A stretch of 64,000 nt of DNA from UBA1479 sp963976055 (GTDB lineage Bacteria > Pseudomonadota > Alphaproteobacteria > Rhodospirillales > Casp-alpha2). The stretch covers positions 248,001 to 312,000 of the forward strand of contig CAXBJB010000003.1 of assembly GCA_963976055.1 (NCBI GenBank), written 5' to 3'. Below the pieces are notes generated by a model. That model searched no databases, was not told the origin of the DNA, and saw nothing but the letters and a program-made list of their open reading frames with translations. Made by a program: the position numbers and the translations under genes. Positions 50,813 to 59,799 of the stretch are shown here, one piece after another (the stretch's first letter is position 1; every line of letters begins with the position of its first letter).

Positions 50813-52519
50813 CTATACCACCAGCCCGACGCCGCCCTTGGCCGGGGCGGGGGGCTCGACCGCGATGAAGTTGGCGGGTTGCGCCTGAAATCCGACGCCG
50901 CCCCGGAAACCGGTGATGTCGCCCGACATTTCGTAAAGATGACGGATGTCGTTGCGCATGTCCGGCGGCAAATGTGCGTCTGATCGCACCACCATGTCCA
51001 TCCGCCGGTGCGCGGTGTCGATCAGGCCGTCCAATTGAATGTGTCCCAGCTTCGACAGGGTGACGTCGATCACGAAACGGGTGCCGGGGTCGTTCTCCGC
51101 GTCGTCGTCCTCGGCCTGGGCGCGGGTGAACAGGCGGATCTGTTCCAGCTGCCCGCCGTTCAGGAAGGGGATCATGAAGATGCGCCAGTCGCCCGTGGTC
51201 GGCTCGTCGGCGAGGCGCGACAATTGGCCCATGTCGTCGCGCAGGCGGCCCAACAGCCCCGGGTTGACCCGCTGCAATACCCGCACGGTGTTGTCGCCCA
51301 ACCAGGCACGGACATCACCGCCCCGCACGGCCGACAGAAAGAACAGAATGTTCGCCGTCATGTTGCCGTCCGGGCGCGGCAGGACGGCGTGCAGAAGGTG
51401 CTGCGCGGTGTTGGGGGCCGCCTGCGCCAAGGTCTCGGCGACCTCGCGCATGGCGGGCCAATGGCGGTCGAGGAACAGGGCCTGACGAAAGGTCAGTTGT
51501 GCGTTGTCGAGAAGCGGTTCCGGCTGCACCGGGGGCAGCGGCGCGCTGGTCACGGTCAGCACCACGCGGGCCCCCTCGGGCGGCGGGTTGGCGCCGGCCA
51601 GGGCGACCGGCCCCAGCGGCGTATCGATAATGGGCTGACCGCCGGCCTGCGTGCCGCTGACAATCCCGGTCAGTGTTTGTCCCAAAGCCGCAAGCGGGGG
51701 TGTCGGTCCCTGGGTCTGAGTCAGGGCGGCAGCCCCACCCGGCGGGGCCGGCTGCAAGGCCGTGATCTGGACCGTGAACTGGGTTCCGGCCGGCAGGGTC
51801 TGGGACGGGGCGGTCTGCGGAGAGCCTGCCGAGGACGGCCCGATGCCGCCCTGGCCCTGGCCGGAAAGGCCGGCCGCCAGGGGGCCGGGAACAGAGCCGG
51901 GCAGCGATCCACCAGGGCCGGCCGGTTGACCGAAGGGGGATGGAGCCCCTGTTCCCGCCGTGCCGGGAACAGCCGCGCCACCTTGGCCTGAGAGCGCGCC
52001 GGGTGCCGGGGCCGCGGGAAGAAGGGCCGGCAACGTCGGCGCCGGAATGCCCGGCGCCGGGCGCAGCAGGGTCGCGGTCAGGCTGTTGCCTTCGGCGAAG
52101 GACGGCAGGTTGATCGTCGCCGTCCCGGCCGTGGCCTGGGCGCCGGCCTGTAGGGACTGCGCCGCGGTGCGTAACGCTGCGGCCGGGCTCTGGCCATTGA
52201 TCGCGGCGATGATGAATTGAAGCTGCTGGCCGCGCCCGTTCAATTGCAGGGTCACCTTGTCGCCGGGGTTCAGGTTCAACAGGGCCTGCAACTGCAACTG
52301 CAATTTGCCGACCACGCCTTCAAGGGTTGCGAGCCCTTGCGGCGTCACGTTGGCGACCTGCAGGTCGAAGCGCGCCCCCAGGGCGGCGTCGAGGACCGCC
52401 TGCGGCACGGGCACCTGGGCCTGGGTGGGGGGCAGGGTGATGGCGGTCGGCGGCGGCAGGGGGGCCGTGACGGTGGGCGTCACCGATGGGGGCGGCGGTG
52501 GGGCGGAAATTTCCGACAT
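50813..52519 (-). CDS. FliK-like flagellar hook-length control protein
   Basis: The 568-residue protein has a Pro-rich N-terminus, then VLDAALGARFDLQVANVTPQGLATLEG and LNLNPGDKVTLQLNGRGQQLQF, followed by some 250 residues rich in Pro, Gly, Ala and Gln that are likely disordered. The C-terminal 150 residues look like a FliK export-switch domain: TRFVIDVTLSKLGHIQLDGLI, HRRMDMVVRSDAHLPPDM and ITGFRGGVGFQAQ. FliK measures hook length and switches export to filament proteins. Location behind flhF and flhA supports it, though overall similarity is low. Confidence 0.7.
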   Translation of the reverse strand: MSEISAPPPPPSVTPTVTAPLPPPTAITLPPTQAQVPVPQAVLDAALGARFDLQVANVTPQGLATLEGVVGKLQLQLQALLNLNPGDKVTLQLNGRGQQLQFIIAAINGQSPAAALRTAAQSLQAGAQATAGTATINLPSFAEGNSLTATLLRPAPGIPAPTLPALLPAAPAPGALSGQGGAAVPGTAGTGAPSPFGQPAGPGGSLPGSVPGPLAAGLSGQGQGGIGPSSAGSPQTAPSQTLPAGTQFTVQITALQPAPPGGAAALTQTQGPTPPLAALGQTLTGIVSGTQAGGQPIIDTPLGPVALAGANPPPEGARVVLTVTSAPLPPVQPEPLLDNAQLTFRQALFLDRHWPAMREVAETLAQAAPNTAQHLLHAVLPRPDGNMTANILFFLSAVRGGDVRAWLGDNTVRVLQRVNPGLLGRLRDDMGQLSRLADEPTTGDWRIFMIPFLNGGQLEQIRLFTRAQAEDDDAENDPGTRFVIDVTLSKLGHIQLDGLIDTAHRRMDMVVRSDAHLPPDMRNDIRHLYEMSGDITGFRGGVGFQAQPANFIAVEPPAPAKGGVGLVV

Positions 52520-52565
52520 TGGTGCGACCCCCAAATTGTGCTGCGGCCGCCCGCGACCGGAGGGC

Positions 52566-53618
52566 TCAGCCCTCGGCCGGAAGGGCGACGTTGATCATCC
52601 GTTCGTGATCGTCGATCAGGTCTTCCAGATCCGCGTCTTCGTCTTCGATCTCGCGCAGGGGAAGGTCCGCATTCAGGCTGAGAACCTCGCCGTACAGCAG
52701 GTCCGCCAGATCGGGGGCGCCCGTCGGGAAGAAACCGTCGATGGGGTCGGCCGACCCGGTGGTTCCGGCCAGGGCCAGTCCGGCGCTTTCCATGGCGGCC
52801 AGGATCGCGCCCATGCGGCCGGTGGCGTCCGTGCGGGTGACCAGCATGCGTTTGATGCCAAGCGCGCCGAACGCCATGGCCACGTCTGCGGCTTCCAGTG
52901 CGTCCATGCCCGCGTTCAAAACCAGAACCGGTTCGGCCGGGGCGGCGTTGACGAAATCGAACAGGCCGTCCATTTCCGTATGGGACCGGTGGTTGACCCC
53001 CGGTGAATCGATCAGCACCACGGTCCGCTTGGGAATGCGGGCCATGAACTGGGCCAGTTCCTCGGCGGTTTCGGTGATGAAGACTTCCTGACCCATGACC
53101 TTGGCGAAGGCGGTCAGCTGTTCGACCGCGCCGGCGCGCTTCAGATCGGTGGTCAGAAGCTGCACGGAGCGCCGCGCCATCAGCGCCCGAGCGGCCAGTT
53201 TGACCAGGGCCAGCGTCTTGCCGGCGCCCGGCGGGCCGACCAGGATCAGGCGTTGGTTGTCGGCGGTTACGTCGATGGGCACGAAGTTGAAATCGAGGGC
53301 CAGGGTGCCGGTCAAGGCGGCGACCGGCGTGCGCGGTTCCATGTCGGCGGCGGCCTGGGACAGGCGATCGGCCAGGTTCATCGGCACGCCGTGCAGCAGC
53401 AGAGTTTCCAAAACCTGGTCGAACCGCTGTTCCGGCGCCATGGCGACATGGCCCAGACGCGGGTCGCTGGCGTCCTGCTGGCGGGCGGCGACGATCCGCG
53501 CCTCGCCGCTGATCGGGTTGGTCTGGGTCGACACGATGGTCGCCTCGTCGCCCAGTTCGCGCCGCACGAGGGCCATCGCCTGCCGCAGGTTCGCCGCCTT
53601 GAATGTGAGAAGCCGCAT
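52566..53618 (-). CDS. flhF: Flagellar biosynthesis GTPase FlhF
   Basis: FlhF is an SRP-type GTPase that sets the place and number of polar flagella. The start at 53618 (MRLLTFKAANLRQAMALVRRELG, in segments) is the standard FlhF opening and has AGGAGA upstream. G1 is GPPGAGKT (residues 128-135), G2 is in LLTTDLKRAGAVEQL (a DTxR variant) and G3 is VLIDSPGVN. The 350-residue length is slightly short. The N-terminal B domain is brief. It lies between flhA and the FliK-like gene. It indicates polar flagellation. Confidence 0.9.
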   Translation of the reverse strand: MRLLTFKAANLRQAMALVRRELGDEATIVSTQTNPISGEARIVAARQQDASDPRLGHVAMAPEQRFDQVLETLLLHGVPMNLADRLSQAAADMEPRTPVAALTGTLALDFNFVPIDVTADNQRLILVGPPGAGKTLALVKLAARALMARRSVQLLTTDLKRAGAVEQLTAFAKVMGQEVFITETAEELAQFMARIPKRTVVLIDSPGVNHRSHTEMDGLFDFVNAAPAEPVLVLNAGMDALEAADVAMAFGALGIKRMLVTRTDATGRMGAILAAMESAGLALAGTTGSADPIDGFFPTGAPDLADLLYGEVLSLNADLPLREIEDEDADLEDLIDDHERMINVALPAEG

Positions 53619-53649
53619 GATCGTTTCTCCTGTAGCTTTCTGCCGTACG

Positions 53650-55818
53650 TTACACCTGCCCCACGGTCTTGATCTTGGCCTTGGGGTGGATTTCATTCTG
53701 GGACATCACGACGGTCATCGGCCGGAAACGCTCGACGATGGAGCGTACATAGGGCCGGATGGCCGGGCTGGTCAGCAGGACCGGGCTTTCGCCCATCATT
53801 GCCTGCCGTTCGAAATTGGTGCGCAGCGCGCCGATGAATTCCTGGAGCTTCGAGGGCGCCATGGACAGCTGCTTGTCGTCTTCCGGGCCGACGATCGATT
53901 CAGCGAAGGCCTGCTCCCACGGCGGCGACAGGGTGACCAGCGGAATGAAGCCCTGGTCGTTCACGTTGGCATCGGAAATCTGCCGCGCCAGACGGGCCCG
54001 CACATGTTCGGTGATCATCATCACGTTGCGGGTCCCGGCACAGGCCTCGGCGACGCCTTCCAGGATGGTCGGAAGGTCGCGGATCGACACCCGTTCGGCC
54101 AGCAGGTTTTGCAGCGTCCGTTGCAGGCCGCCCAAGGAGATCGTGCCGGGGACGATGGACTCGACGAGTTTTTGCTGCTCCTTGTCGAGTTCGTCGAGAA
54201 GCTTCTGCGTCTCCGCATAGCTCAGCAGGTCGTCCATGTTATCCTTGATGATCTCGGTCAGATGGGTGGTCACCACCGTTGCCGGATCGACCACCGTATA
54301 ACCGCGGAACAGGGCCTCTTCGCGGTTTGCGTCCTCGATCCACATGGCCGGCAGGCCGAAGGTCGGCTCCATGGTCTTTTCCCCGGCCAGGGTGATTTCC
54401 TCGCCGCGCGGATCCATGACCAGCAGCATGCTGGGCCGAAGGTCGCCGCGTCCGGTCTCTATCTCCTTGACCCGGATGACGTAGGTATTGGCGGGAAGCT
54501 GCATGTTGTCCTGGATGCGCACGGATGGCATGACGAAGCCCATTTCCGACGCCAACTGGCGGCGCAGGGCCTTGATCTGGTCGGTCAGGCGCTGGCCGTT
54601 CTCGGGCGGCGAATTGATCAACGACAGCAGGCCATAGCCAAGTTCCAGGCGCAGGTAATCGATGCGCAAGGCCGTCGCGATGGGTTCTTCCGCGGCTTTG
54701 CTCGGCTCCGGCGTGGAATCCTCAAGCGCTTGAATCGCTTCTTCGGCCTTGCGCTTGTCGCGGGCCGTCACAATGAAGCCCATGGCGCCCGTGGCGAAGG
54801 CCAGCAGCAGGAAGGGGAAGGCCGGAATGCCGGGCATGGCCGCCAGGCCGACCAGCAGGAAGCTGGACATACCGAGGGTTTTCGGCTGGCCGCCGAGCTG
54901 GCGGAACAGGGTTGCTTCGGTCGGGCCGGTGATGCCGGCCTTGGTCACCATCATACCGGCAGCGGTCGATACGATCAGCGCCGGGATCTGGCTGACCAGG
55001 CCGTCGCCGACGGTCAGGCGGGTGTACATGTCGGCGGCCTGGGCGAACGACAGATCGTTCTGCGCGACCCCGATGACCATGCCGCCCAGCACGTTGATCA
55101 AGGTGATCAGAAGGCCGGCGATGGCGTCGCCGCGCACGAATTTTGAAGCACCGTCCATGGCGCCGAAGAAGGTGCTTTCGTCCTCCAGCTCCTTGCGCCG
55201 GGCGCGGGCATCGTCTTCGTCGATTAGGCCCGAGGACAGATCGGCGTCGATTGCCATCTGCTTGCCGGGCATGGCGTCCAGGGTGAAGCGCGCCGCCACT
55301 TCGGCGATACGGCCCGAACCCTTTGTGATGACGATGAAGTTGACGAGCACCAGGATCGAGAAAACGATGATCCCGATGACGAAATTGTCCTGCATAACGA
55401 AACCGCCGAAGGCCTGAATGACTTGACCGGCGGCATCCGTTCCCGTGTGCCCATCGGCCAAAATCAGGCGTGTCGAGGCCAGGTTCAGCGCCAGGCGGAT
55501 CATGGTCGCCAGCAGCAGGACCGTGGGGAACGAGTTAAAATGGAGCGGCTTTTCGATGAACAGCGCCGTCATCAGGATCAGCACCGAGAAGGTGATGGAA
55601 AAGGCCAGGCTCATGTCCAGGAGCCAGGTCGGCATGGGTAGGATCAGCACCACCAGGATACCGATGACGCCAAGCGCGAAGATCAGGTCGCCGCGCTTGA
55701 GAAGGTCGATCACCCCCTGGAACGGGTTGCCGCCTTCTTCCTCGGGCCCCGACTGCGGAGCGCCGCGCGGCGCGGCCGTGCGGGTGGCCGCTGTGGCGCT
55801 TTGCGTCGCCTCAGCCAT
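53650..55818 (-). CDS. flhA: Flagellar export gate protein FlhA
   Basis: FlhA is the large membrane component of the flagellar type III export apparatus. After a polar 35-residue start, about eight transmembrane helices run to residue 350, including the conserved FHIPEP-type loop (here AARFTLDAMPGKQMAIDADLSSG in segments) between helices 4 and 5. The cytoplasmic C-terminal half has LRLELGYGLLSLI and the substrate- and chaperone-docking subdomains. At 722 residues it is full length. It is 30 bp before flhF, in the same unit as flbD. Confidence 0.97.
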   Translation of the reverse strand: MAEATQSATAATRTAAPRGAPQSGPEEEGGNPFQGVIDLLKRGDLIFALGVIGILVVLILPMPTWLLDMSLAFSITFSVLILMTALFIEKPLHFNSFPTVLLLATMIRLALNLASTRLILADGHTGTDAAGQVIQAFGGFVMQDNFVIGIIVFSILVLVNFIVITKGSGRIAEVAARFTLDAMPGKQMAIDADLSSGLIDEDDARARRKELEDESTFFGAMDGASKFVRGDAIAGLLITLINVLGGMVIGVAQNDLSFAQAADMYTRLTVGDGLVSQIPALIVSTAAGMMVTKAGITGPTEATLFRQLGGQPKTLGMSSFLLVGLAAMPGIPAFPFLLLAFATGAMGFIVTARDKRKAEEAIQALEDSTPEPSKAAEEPIATALRIDYLRLELGYGLLSLINSPPENGQRLTDQIKALRRQLASEMGFVMPSVRIQDNMQLPANTYVIRVKEIETGRGDLRPSMLLVMDPRGEEITLAGEKTMEPTFGLPAMWIEDANREEALFRGYTVVDPATVVTTHLTEIIKDNMDDLLSYAETQKLLDELDKEQQKLVESIVPGTISLGGLQRTLQNLLAERVSIRDLPTILEGVAEACAGTRNVMMITEHVRARLARQISDANVNDQGFIPLVTLSPPWEQAFAESIVGPEDDKQLSMAPSKLQEFIGALRTNFERQAMMGESPVLLTSPAIRPYVRSIVERFRPMTVVMSQNEIHPKAKIKTVGQV

Positions 55819-55922
55819 TACCGTTCCCCGCCGTCATATCGTTTGTTCCCGTTGTCATTGGTTTCGGCATTTTCTTGTCGTCGTTCATCGGATGCCTTGG
55901 TCGGTCCGTTTCGCGTTCCGGA

Positions 55923-57269
55923 TCAGGGGGCCGGCGCCGCGCCGGCTTCGCCCGGTTGCGGCACGGAAAACCCTTCCTGGCTGTACTGGCGCAGCTTGTT
56001 GCGTAGCGTGCGGATGGAAATGCCCAAGATGTTGGCCGCATGCGTGCGGTTGCCCAGGCAGTGATGCAGGGTGTCGATGATCAGGTCGCGTTCCACGTCG
56101 GCGACGGTGCGCCCGACCAGGGCTGCGGTTTCCATGTCCGCGTCGGAGATGCCGGTGGCCGGCGCCCCCTGGGAGCCCGACACCATGATGGTCTCCGGCC
56201 CGATTTCCGATCCGGTCGCCAGAATCACGGCACGGTGGATGGCGTTTTCCAGCTCGCGCACGTTGCCGGGCCAGCTGTGGGCCTTAAGCCGGCTCATGGC
56301 GCCTTCGGAAATCGGCCGCTCGTCGATGTGGTTGGCTTCCGAATATTTTTTCACGAAATGACGGGCCAAGAGGGGGATGTCCTGTTCCCGCCGCGCGAGC
56401 GACGGCATCACCAGGTTGACCACGTTGAGGCGGAAGTACAGATCCTCGCGGAAGGTGCCCTTGGCGACCTCTTCCTGCAGGTTGCGGTTGGACGTGGCGA
56501 TGATGCGCACATCAACCTTCACAGGCTTGGCGCCGCCGACCCGGTCGATTTCGCGTTCCTGCAAGGCGCGCAGCAGTTTGGCCTGCAGGCGCGGGTCCAT
56601 TTCCGAGACTTCGTCGAGCAACAGGGTGCCGCCGTCCGCTTCCTCGAACTTGCCTATGCGGCGCGACACGGCGCCGGTGAAGGCACCTTTTTCGTGCCCG
56701 AACAGTTCCGATTCCAGAAGGTTTTCCGGGATCGCCGCGCAGTTGACGGCGACGAAGGCCTTGTCCTTGCGGCGGCTTTTGGCGTGCAGATGGCGGGCCA
56801 TCATCTCCTTGCCGGTGCCGGATGCGCCGGTAATCAGGACGCTGGCTTCCGACGGGGCGATCTGGTCGGCCATCTTGATGACGTCCGCCATGCCCGGGTC
56901 GTTGTAGACGATGGTGCTGGGTTCTTCCGATACGGCATGCAGGACGGCGGCGATCAGTTCCGCATCCGGCGGCAGGGGGATGTATTCCTTGGCGCCGGCC
57001 TTGATGGCGCGGACGGCAGCCTGGCTGTCGTTGCCGACGCCGCAGGCGATGACGGGAAGGACGATGCGCTCGCTTTCCAGCGAGGAGACCAGGCGCGCGA
57101 TGTCGGCGTGCACGTCGATCATGATCAGGTCCGCGCCCTGTCCCGCGCGCAACTGATCAAGGGCCCGGTCGACCGTTTCGGCCTGCTGGACCTTGGCTCC
57201 CTTCTGCATCGCGATCTGGCTTGCGGCGCCGATTTGCCCGCCGAGCGTGCCGATAATCAATAACCTCAT
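55923..57269 (-). CDS. flbD: Sigma-54-dependent flagellar regulator FlbD
   Basis: FlbD activates late flagellar genes at sigma-54 promoters and represses early ones in Caulobacter. The AAA+ domain has Walker A GASGTGKE (148-155), the sigma-54 contact loop GAFTGA (195-200) and Walker B GGTLLLDEVSEM; the C-terminal Fis-type helix-turn-helix is NRTHAANILGISIRTLRNKLRQY. The receiver domain is degenerate: the opening MRLLIIGTLGG lacks the acidic pair and the Lys-Pro is replaced (EYIPLPP), although an Asp (52) is kept. This fits control by a partner such as FliX rather than phosphorylation. It lies just upstream of flhA. Confidence 0.92.
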   Translation of the reverse strand: MRLLIIGTLGGQIGAASQIAMQKGAKVQQAETVDRALDQLRAGQGADLIMIDVHADIARLVSSLESERIVLPVIACGVGNDSQAAVRAIKAGAKEYIPLPPDAELIAAVLHAVSEEPSTIVYNDPGMADVIKMADQIAPSEASVLITGASGTGKEMMARHLHAKSRRKDKAFVAVNCAAIPENLLESELFGHEKGAFTGAVSRRIGKFEEADGGTLLLDEVSEMDPRLQAKLLRALQEREIDRVGGAKPVKVDVRIIATSNRNLQEEVAKGTFREDLYFRLNVVNLVMPSLARREQDIPLLARHFVKKYSEANHIDERPISEGAMSRLKAHSWPGNVRELENAIHRAVILATGSEIGPETIMVSGSQGAPATGISDADMETAALVGRTVADVERDLIIDTLHHCLGNRTHAANILGISIRTLRNKLRQYSQEGFSVPQPGEAGAAPAP

Positions 57270-57335
57270 GACCGTTCTGTCCCTAGTTTGATCCGCATGT
57301 CATCCATGTCGTGTCGTTCGCTTGCGTCGCTGTTT

Positions 57336-58154
57336 CTAGTCGAAATAGGAAACCCGTTTTTCCGGCGGCAGGATGCTGTTCAGCAGCATCTCCAGGCGTC
57401 GGGGATTTTCCTGGCGGCCGATGGAACCCGTGGACAGGACATAGACCTGATTCACCATGGCTTCGTCGGCGGAATTCCGTTCCAATTTGTTGGCCATCGG
57501 CGTGAACACCATGTTGGCCAGCACCGCGCCGTAAAAGGTCGTCAACAGGGCCACCGCCATGCTCGGGCCGATGGTGCCCGGGTCCGACAAGTTGCCCAGC
57601 ATCTGGACCAGACCGATCAGGGTGCCGATCAGGCCCATGGCCGGCGCCAATTCGGCCATGCGGCGCAGCACGTTGATGCTTTTCTGATGGCGCTGGAACA
57701 TGGCCTGCATGTCGCGGCGCAGGATGGCTTCGACCTCTTCGCCGGGGGTGCCGTCGACCACCATGCCGATGCCTTTGTGCAGAACCGGTTCCGCCTGAAT
57801 GGCGCCCATCACGTTCTGCAGCGCCAGGACACCCTGCTTGCGCGCCAATTCGGCCAGTTGCAGGGTCTGGAACGCGGCGCGCGTCGGGTTGCGGTTGACC
57901 TGGATAAAGATTTTGAGCGTGACCCGGGCGGTGCGGAGCATCTCGTTCAGCGAAAAGCTTGCGGTGGTGATGGCGAAGGTGCCGCCGATGACGATCAGGA
58001 TCGACGGGATGTTGATGAAGGATCCCGGCGATCCACCCAGCACGATCGCCGCGGCAAGCAGCCCGAAACCCACGGCAAGGCCGAGCACCGTGGCGATGTC
58101 CACGGTGGTCCTGTTGCGCAGCGGGCCGCCGGCGTTGGGTGTTGCTTCCGCCAT
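57336..58154 (-). CDS. Flagellar motor stator protein, MotA/PomA type
   Basis: The stator subunit conducts ions and drives rotation against FliG. The 272-residue protein has four hydrophobic segments: VLGLAVGFGLLAAAIVLG, INIPSILIVIGGTFAITTA, then the pair MGLIGTLIGLVQMLGNL and MAVALLTTFYGAVLANMVFTPM after a cytoplasmic loop. Charged residues for FliG contact lie in the loop (EVEAILRRDMQAMFQRHQ). The short loops and overall length fit the PomA/MotP group. No motB-type partner is adjacent, so it must be elsewhere. Confidence 0.9.
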   Translation of the reverse strand: MAEATPNAGGPLRNRTTVDIATVLGLAVGFGLLAAAIVLGGSPGSFINIPSILIVIGGTFAITTASFSLNEMLRTARVTLKIFIQVNRNPTRAAFQTLQLAELARKQGVLALQNVMGAIQAEPVLHKGIGMVVDGTPGEEVEAILRRDMQAMFQRHQKSINVLRRMAELAPAMGLIGTLIGLVQMLGNLSDPGTIGPSMAVALLTTFYGAVLANMVFTPMANKLERNSADEAMVNQVYVLSTGSIGRQENPRRLEMLLNSILPPEKRVSYFD

Positions 58155-58183
58155 CTTCGGTCGTCTCTCCTGGCCGATCCGTG

Positions 58184-58552
58184 TTAGCGGTCGGTCTTGA
58201 TGATTTCCGTCATGGTCACGCCCAGACGGTCTTCGACGACCACCACTTCGCCGCGCGCGACCAGCCGGTTGTTGACGTATATGTCGATGGCTTCACCGAC
58301 CTTTCGGTCGAGCTCGATGACCGCCCCGCGGCCAAGGCGCAAAAGCTGGCTGACCTGCATGGTCGCCTTGCCGAGAACGGCGGAAACCGTCACCGGGATG
58401 TCGTAGACCGCTTCCAGGTCACGCGCACTTTTGGGCAGGTCGGTGACTTCCGGCAGGCCCGAGGGGCTTGCCGACGGTGCGGAGCCGGCGCCGTCGGCGC
58501 CGTCACCGCCGTTGGACACGAATTCGCCCAGTTCAAAATCTTCTTCGGCCAT
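58184..58552 (-). CDS. fliN: Flagellar motor switch protein FliN
   Basis: FliN forms the lower C-ring that sets rotation direction with CheY-P. After an acidic, disordered N-terminal 45 residues, the SpoA domain begins: LEAVYDIPVTVSAVLGKATM, QLLRLGRGAVIELDRKVGE and VNNRLVARGEVVVVEDRLGV, all strongly conserved. 122 residues is typical. It sits between fliH and the stator gene. Confidence 0.95.
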   Translation of the reverse strand: MAEEDFELGEFVSNGGDGADGAGSAPSASPSGLPEVTDLPKSARDLEAVYDIPVTVSAVLGKATMQVSQLLRLGRGAVIELDRKVGEAIDIYVNNRLVARGEVVVVEDRLGVTMTEIIKTDR

Positions 58553-58561
58553 GGTTCTCTC

Positions 58562-59785
58562 CTAGTCCTTCAGATCGTCTTCGAGTTCCAGATCCGCGCC
58601 GCCGATCCGTTTCGGTTCCGGCGCCGCTTCTTCGCTTGGTGGGGATGTATCGTCCTGCATGCCTTCGGGGGGGGCGTCGGCGATCAGGTCTTCCGACGGC
58701 ACGGGGGCATGGGTGTCTTGTTCGCTGACCGGGGCGGCGGGTGCCTCAGCCTCGATCTCCGCGATGATTTCCTCCGACGGTACCGGCGGCGGGCCGTCCG
58801 CGGCCGCGTCGGACGGGGAGGGGGCGGGCTCGGTCCCGGGGGCGGCCCCGGGGGCGGCCGTCGTTTTCAAGGTCTCGGGCAGTGTCTCCGGCGCCTCGAT
58901 CGCCGGTTCGGCGGTCTGGTCGTTGTCCGCGCCGGCGTCGGCGGTGATTTCATCGACAGGTTCCGGAGCGACGTCGGCGGCCGTTTCCGCCGGTTGGGCG
59001 GTTTCAAGCTCGGCGGCCGGAGATCCCGGCGCCTCCGGCGCGTCCGCCGCCGGCTCCGGGTCGGCCTCGGGCATTGTCGGGGTCTTCAGGTTGCGGGCGA
59101 TGATGTCGTCGAGTTCGCGGGCCAGGTCGCTGGCGCTGCGCATCACGCCGCCGGACGACCATTCCAGCCGGCAATCGCCGACGGCCAGGGCCGGATCGCC
59201 CAGAAGCTTGATATTGCCGCGGAACCCGGACATTTCCGAAACGGCCTGAATGCGGTCATGCAGGTCTTCTGCAAGGTCCGCGGGAACGCGGACGATGACT
59301 TCCGGCTCGCCGGATAACTGGCCGAGCACCGTCTCGAGCATGGATTGCACCTGATCCTGGACGGTCTGCTGGTTCAAGGTGGGGAACAGTTTACGGACCA
59401 GCGCCGCCGCGACGGATATGGCGTGATGCGTCAGATTTTCGTTCGCTTCGGCCTGGGCCTCGAACAGGGATTGCGTCTGCTGCATGATTGTATTCAGGGT
59501 GTCGGCGATCTGCTTGTCGACCGTCGATGACGCTTCCTCCGTGCCCAGCCGCTTGCCTTCGGCAAGGCCTTCCTCGCGGGCGCGGGCCAAATCGTCTTCG
59601 GAAAAGGTGGGGGCCTCCGGCTCCGGCTCGGGCTCCGGCTCGGGCTCGCCCGCTTCGCGCATGGCGGCCTCGGCGGCAGCCTTGGCACGAGCCTTCTCGC
59701 GCCGCTCCGCCAATTCGTCGAAGTCGGTATCGAACATGAACTTCTTATAAGGGGTCTCGCCCACTATCTCTGCCTTCATTGTCAT
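58562..59785 (-). CDS. fliH: Flagellar assembly protein FliH with long acidic tail
   Basis: FliH is the negative regulator and tether of the FliI ATPase. The typical FliH part is the first 230 residues: an opening YKKFMFDTDFDELAERREKA, an acidic linker with repeated EPEPEP, the coiled coil (DDLARAREEGLAEGKRLG), and a C-terminal domain ending near SASDLARELDDIIARNL. About 170 further residues are Ala/Pro/Glu-rich and strongly acidic, with repeated motifs VPSEEIIAEIE and VPSEDLIADAP. Such a tail is not usual in FliH. The start may be ATG 59785 or 59779. It lies between fliG and fliN. Confidence 0.85.
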   Translation of the reverse strand: MTMKAEIVGETPYKKFMFDTDFDELAERREKARAKAAAEAAMREAGEPEPEPEPEPEAPTFSEDDLARAREEGLAEGKRLGTEEASSTVDKQIADTLNTIMQQTQSLFEAQAEANENLTHHAISVAAALVRKLFPTLNQQTVQDQVQSMLETVLGQLSGEPEVIVRVPADLAEDLHDRIQAVSEMSGFRGNIKLLGDPALAVGDCRLEWSSGGVMRSASDLARELDDIIARNLKTPTMPEADPEPAADAPEAPGSPAAELETAQPAETAADVAPEPVDEITADAGADNDQTAEPAIEAPETLPETLKTTAAPGAAPGTEPAPSPSDAAADGPPPVPSEEIIAEIEAEAPAAPVSEQDTHAPVPSEDLIADAPPEGMQDDTSPPSEEAAPEPKRIGGADLELEDDLKD

Positions 59786-59799
59786 TGTTTTTCAGCGCC

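Noticed and set aside
55811..55889. 25-codon frame between flbD and flhA with a weak ribosome binding site
   Set aside because: Low-complexity Met/Asn/Gly peptide overlapping the flhA start; a leader peptide is possible but not supported.
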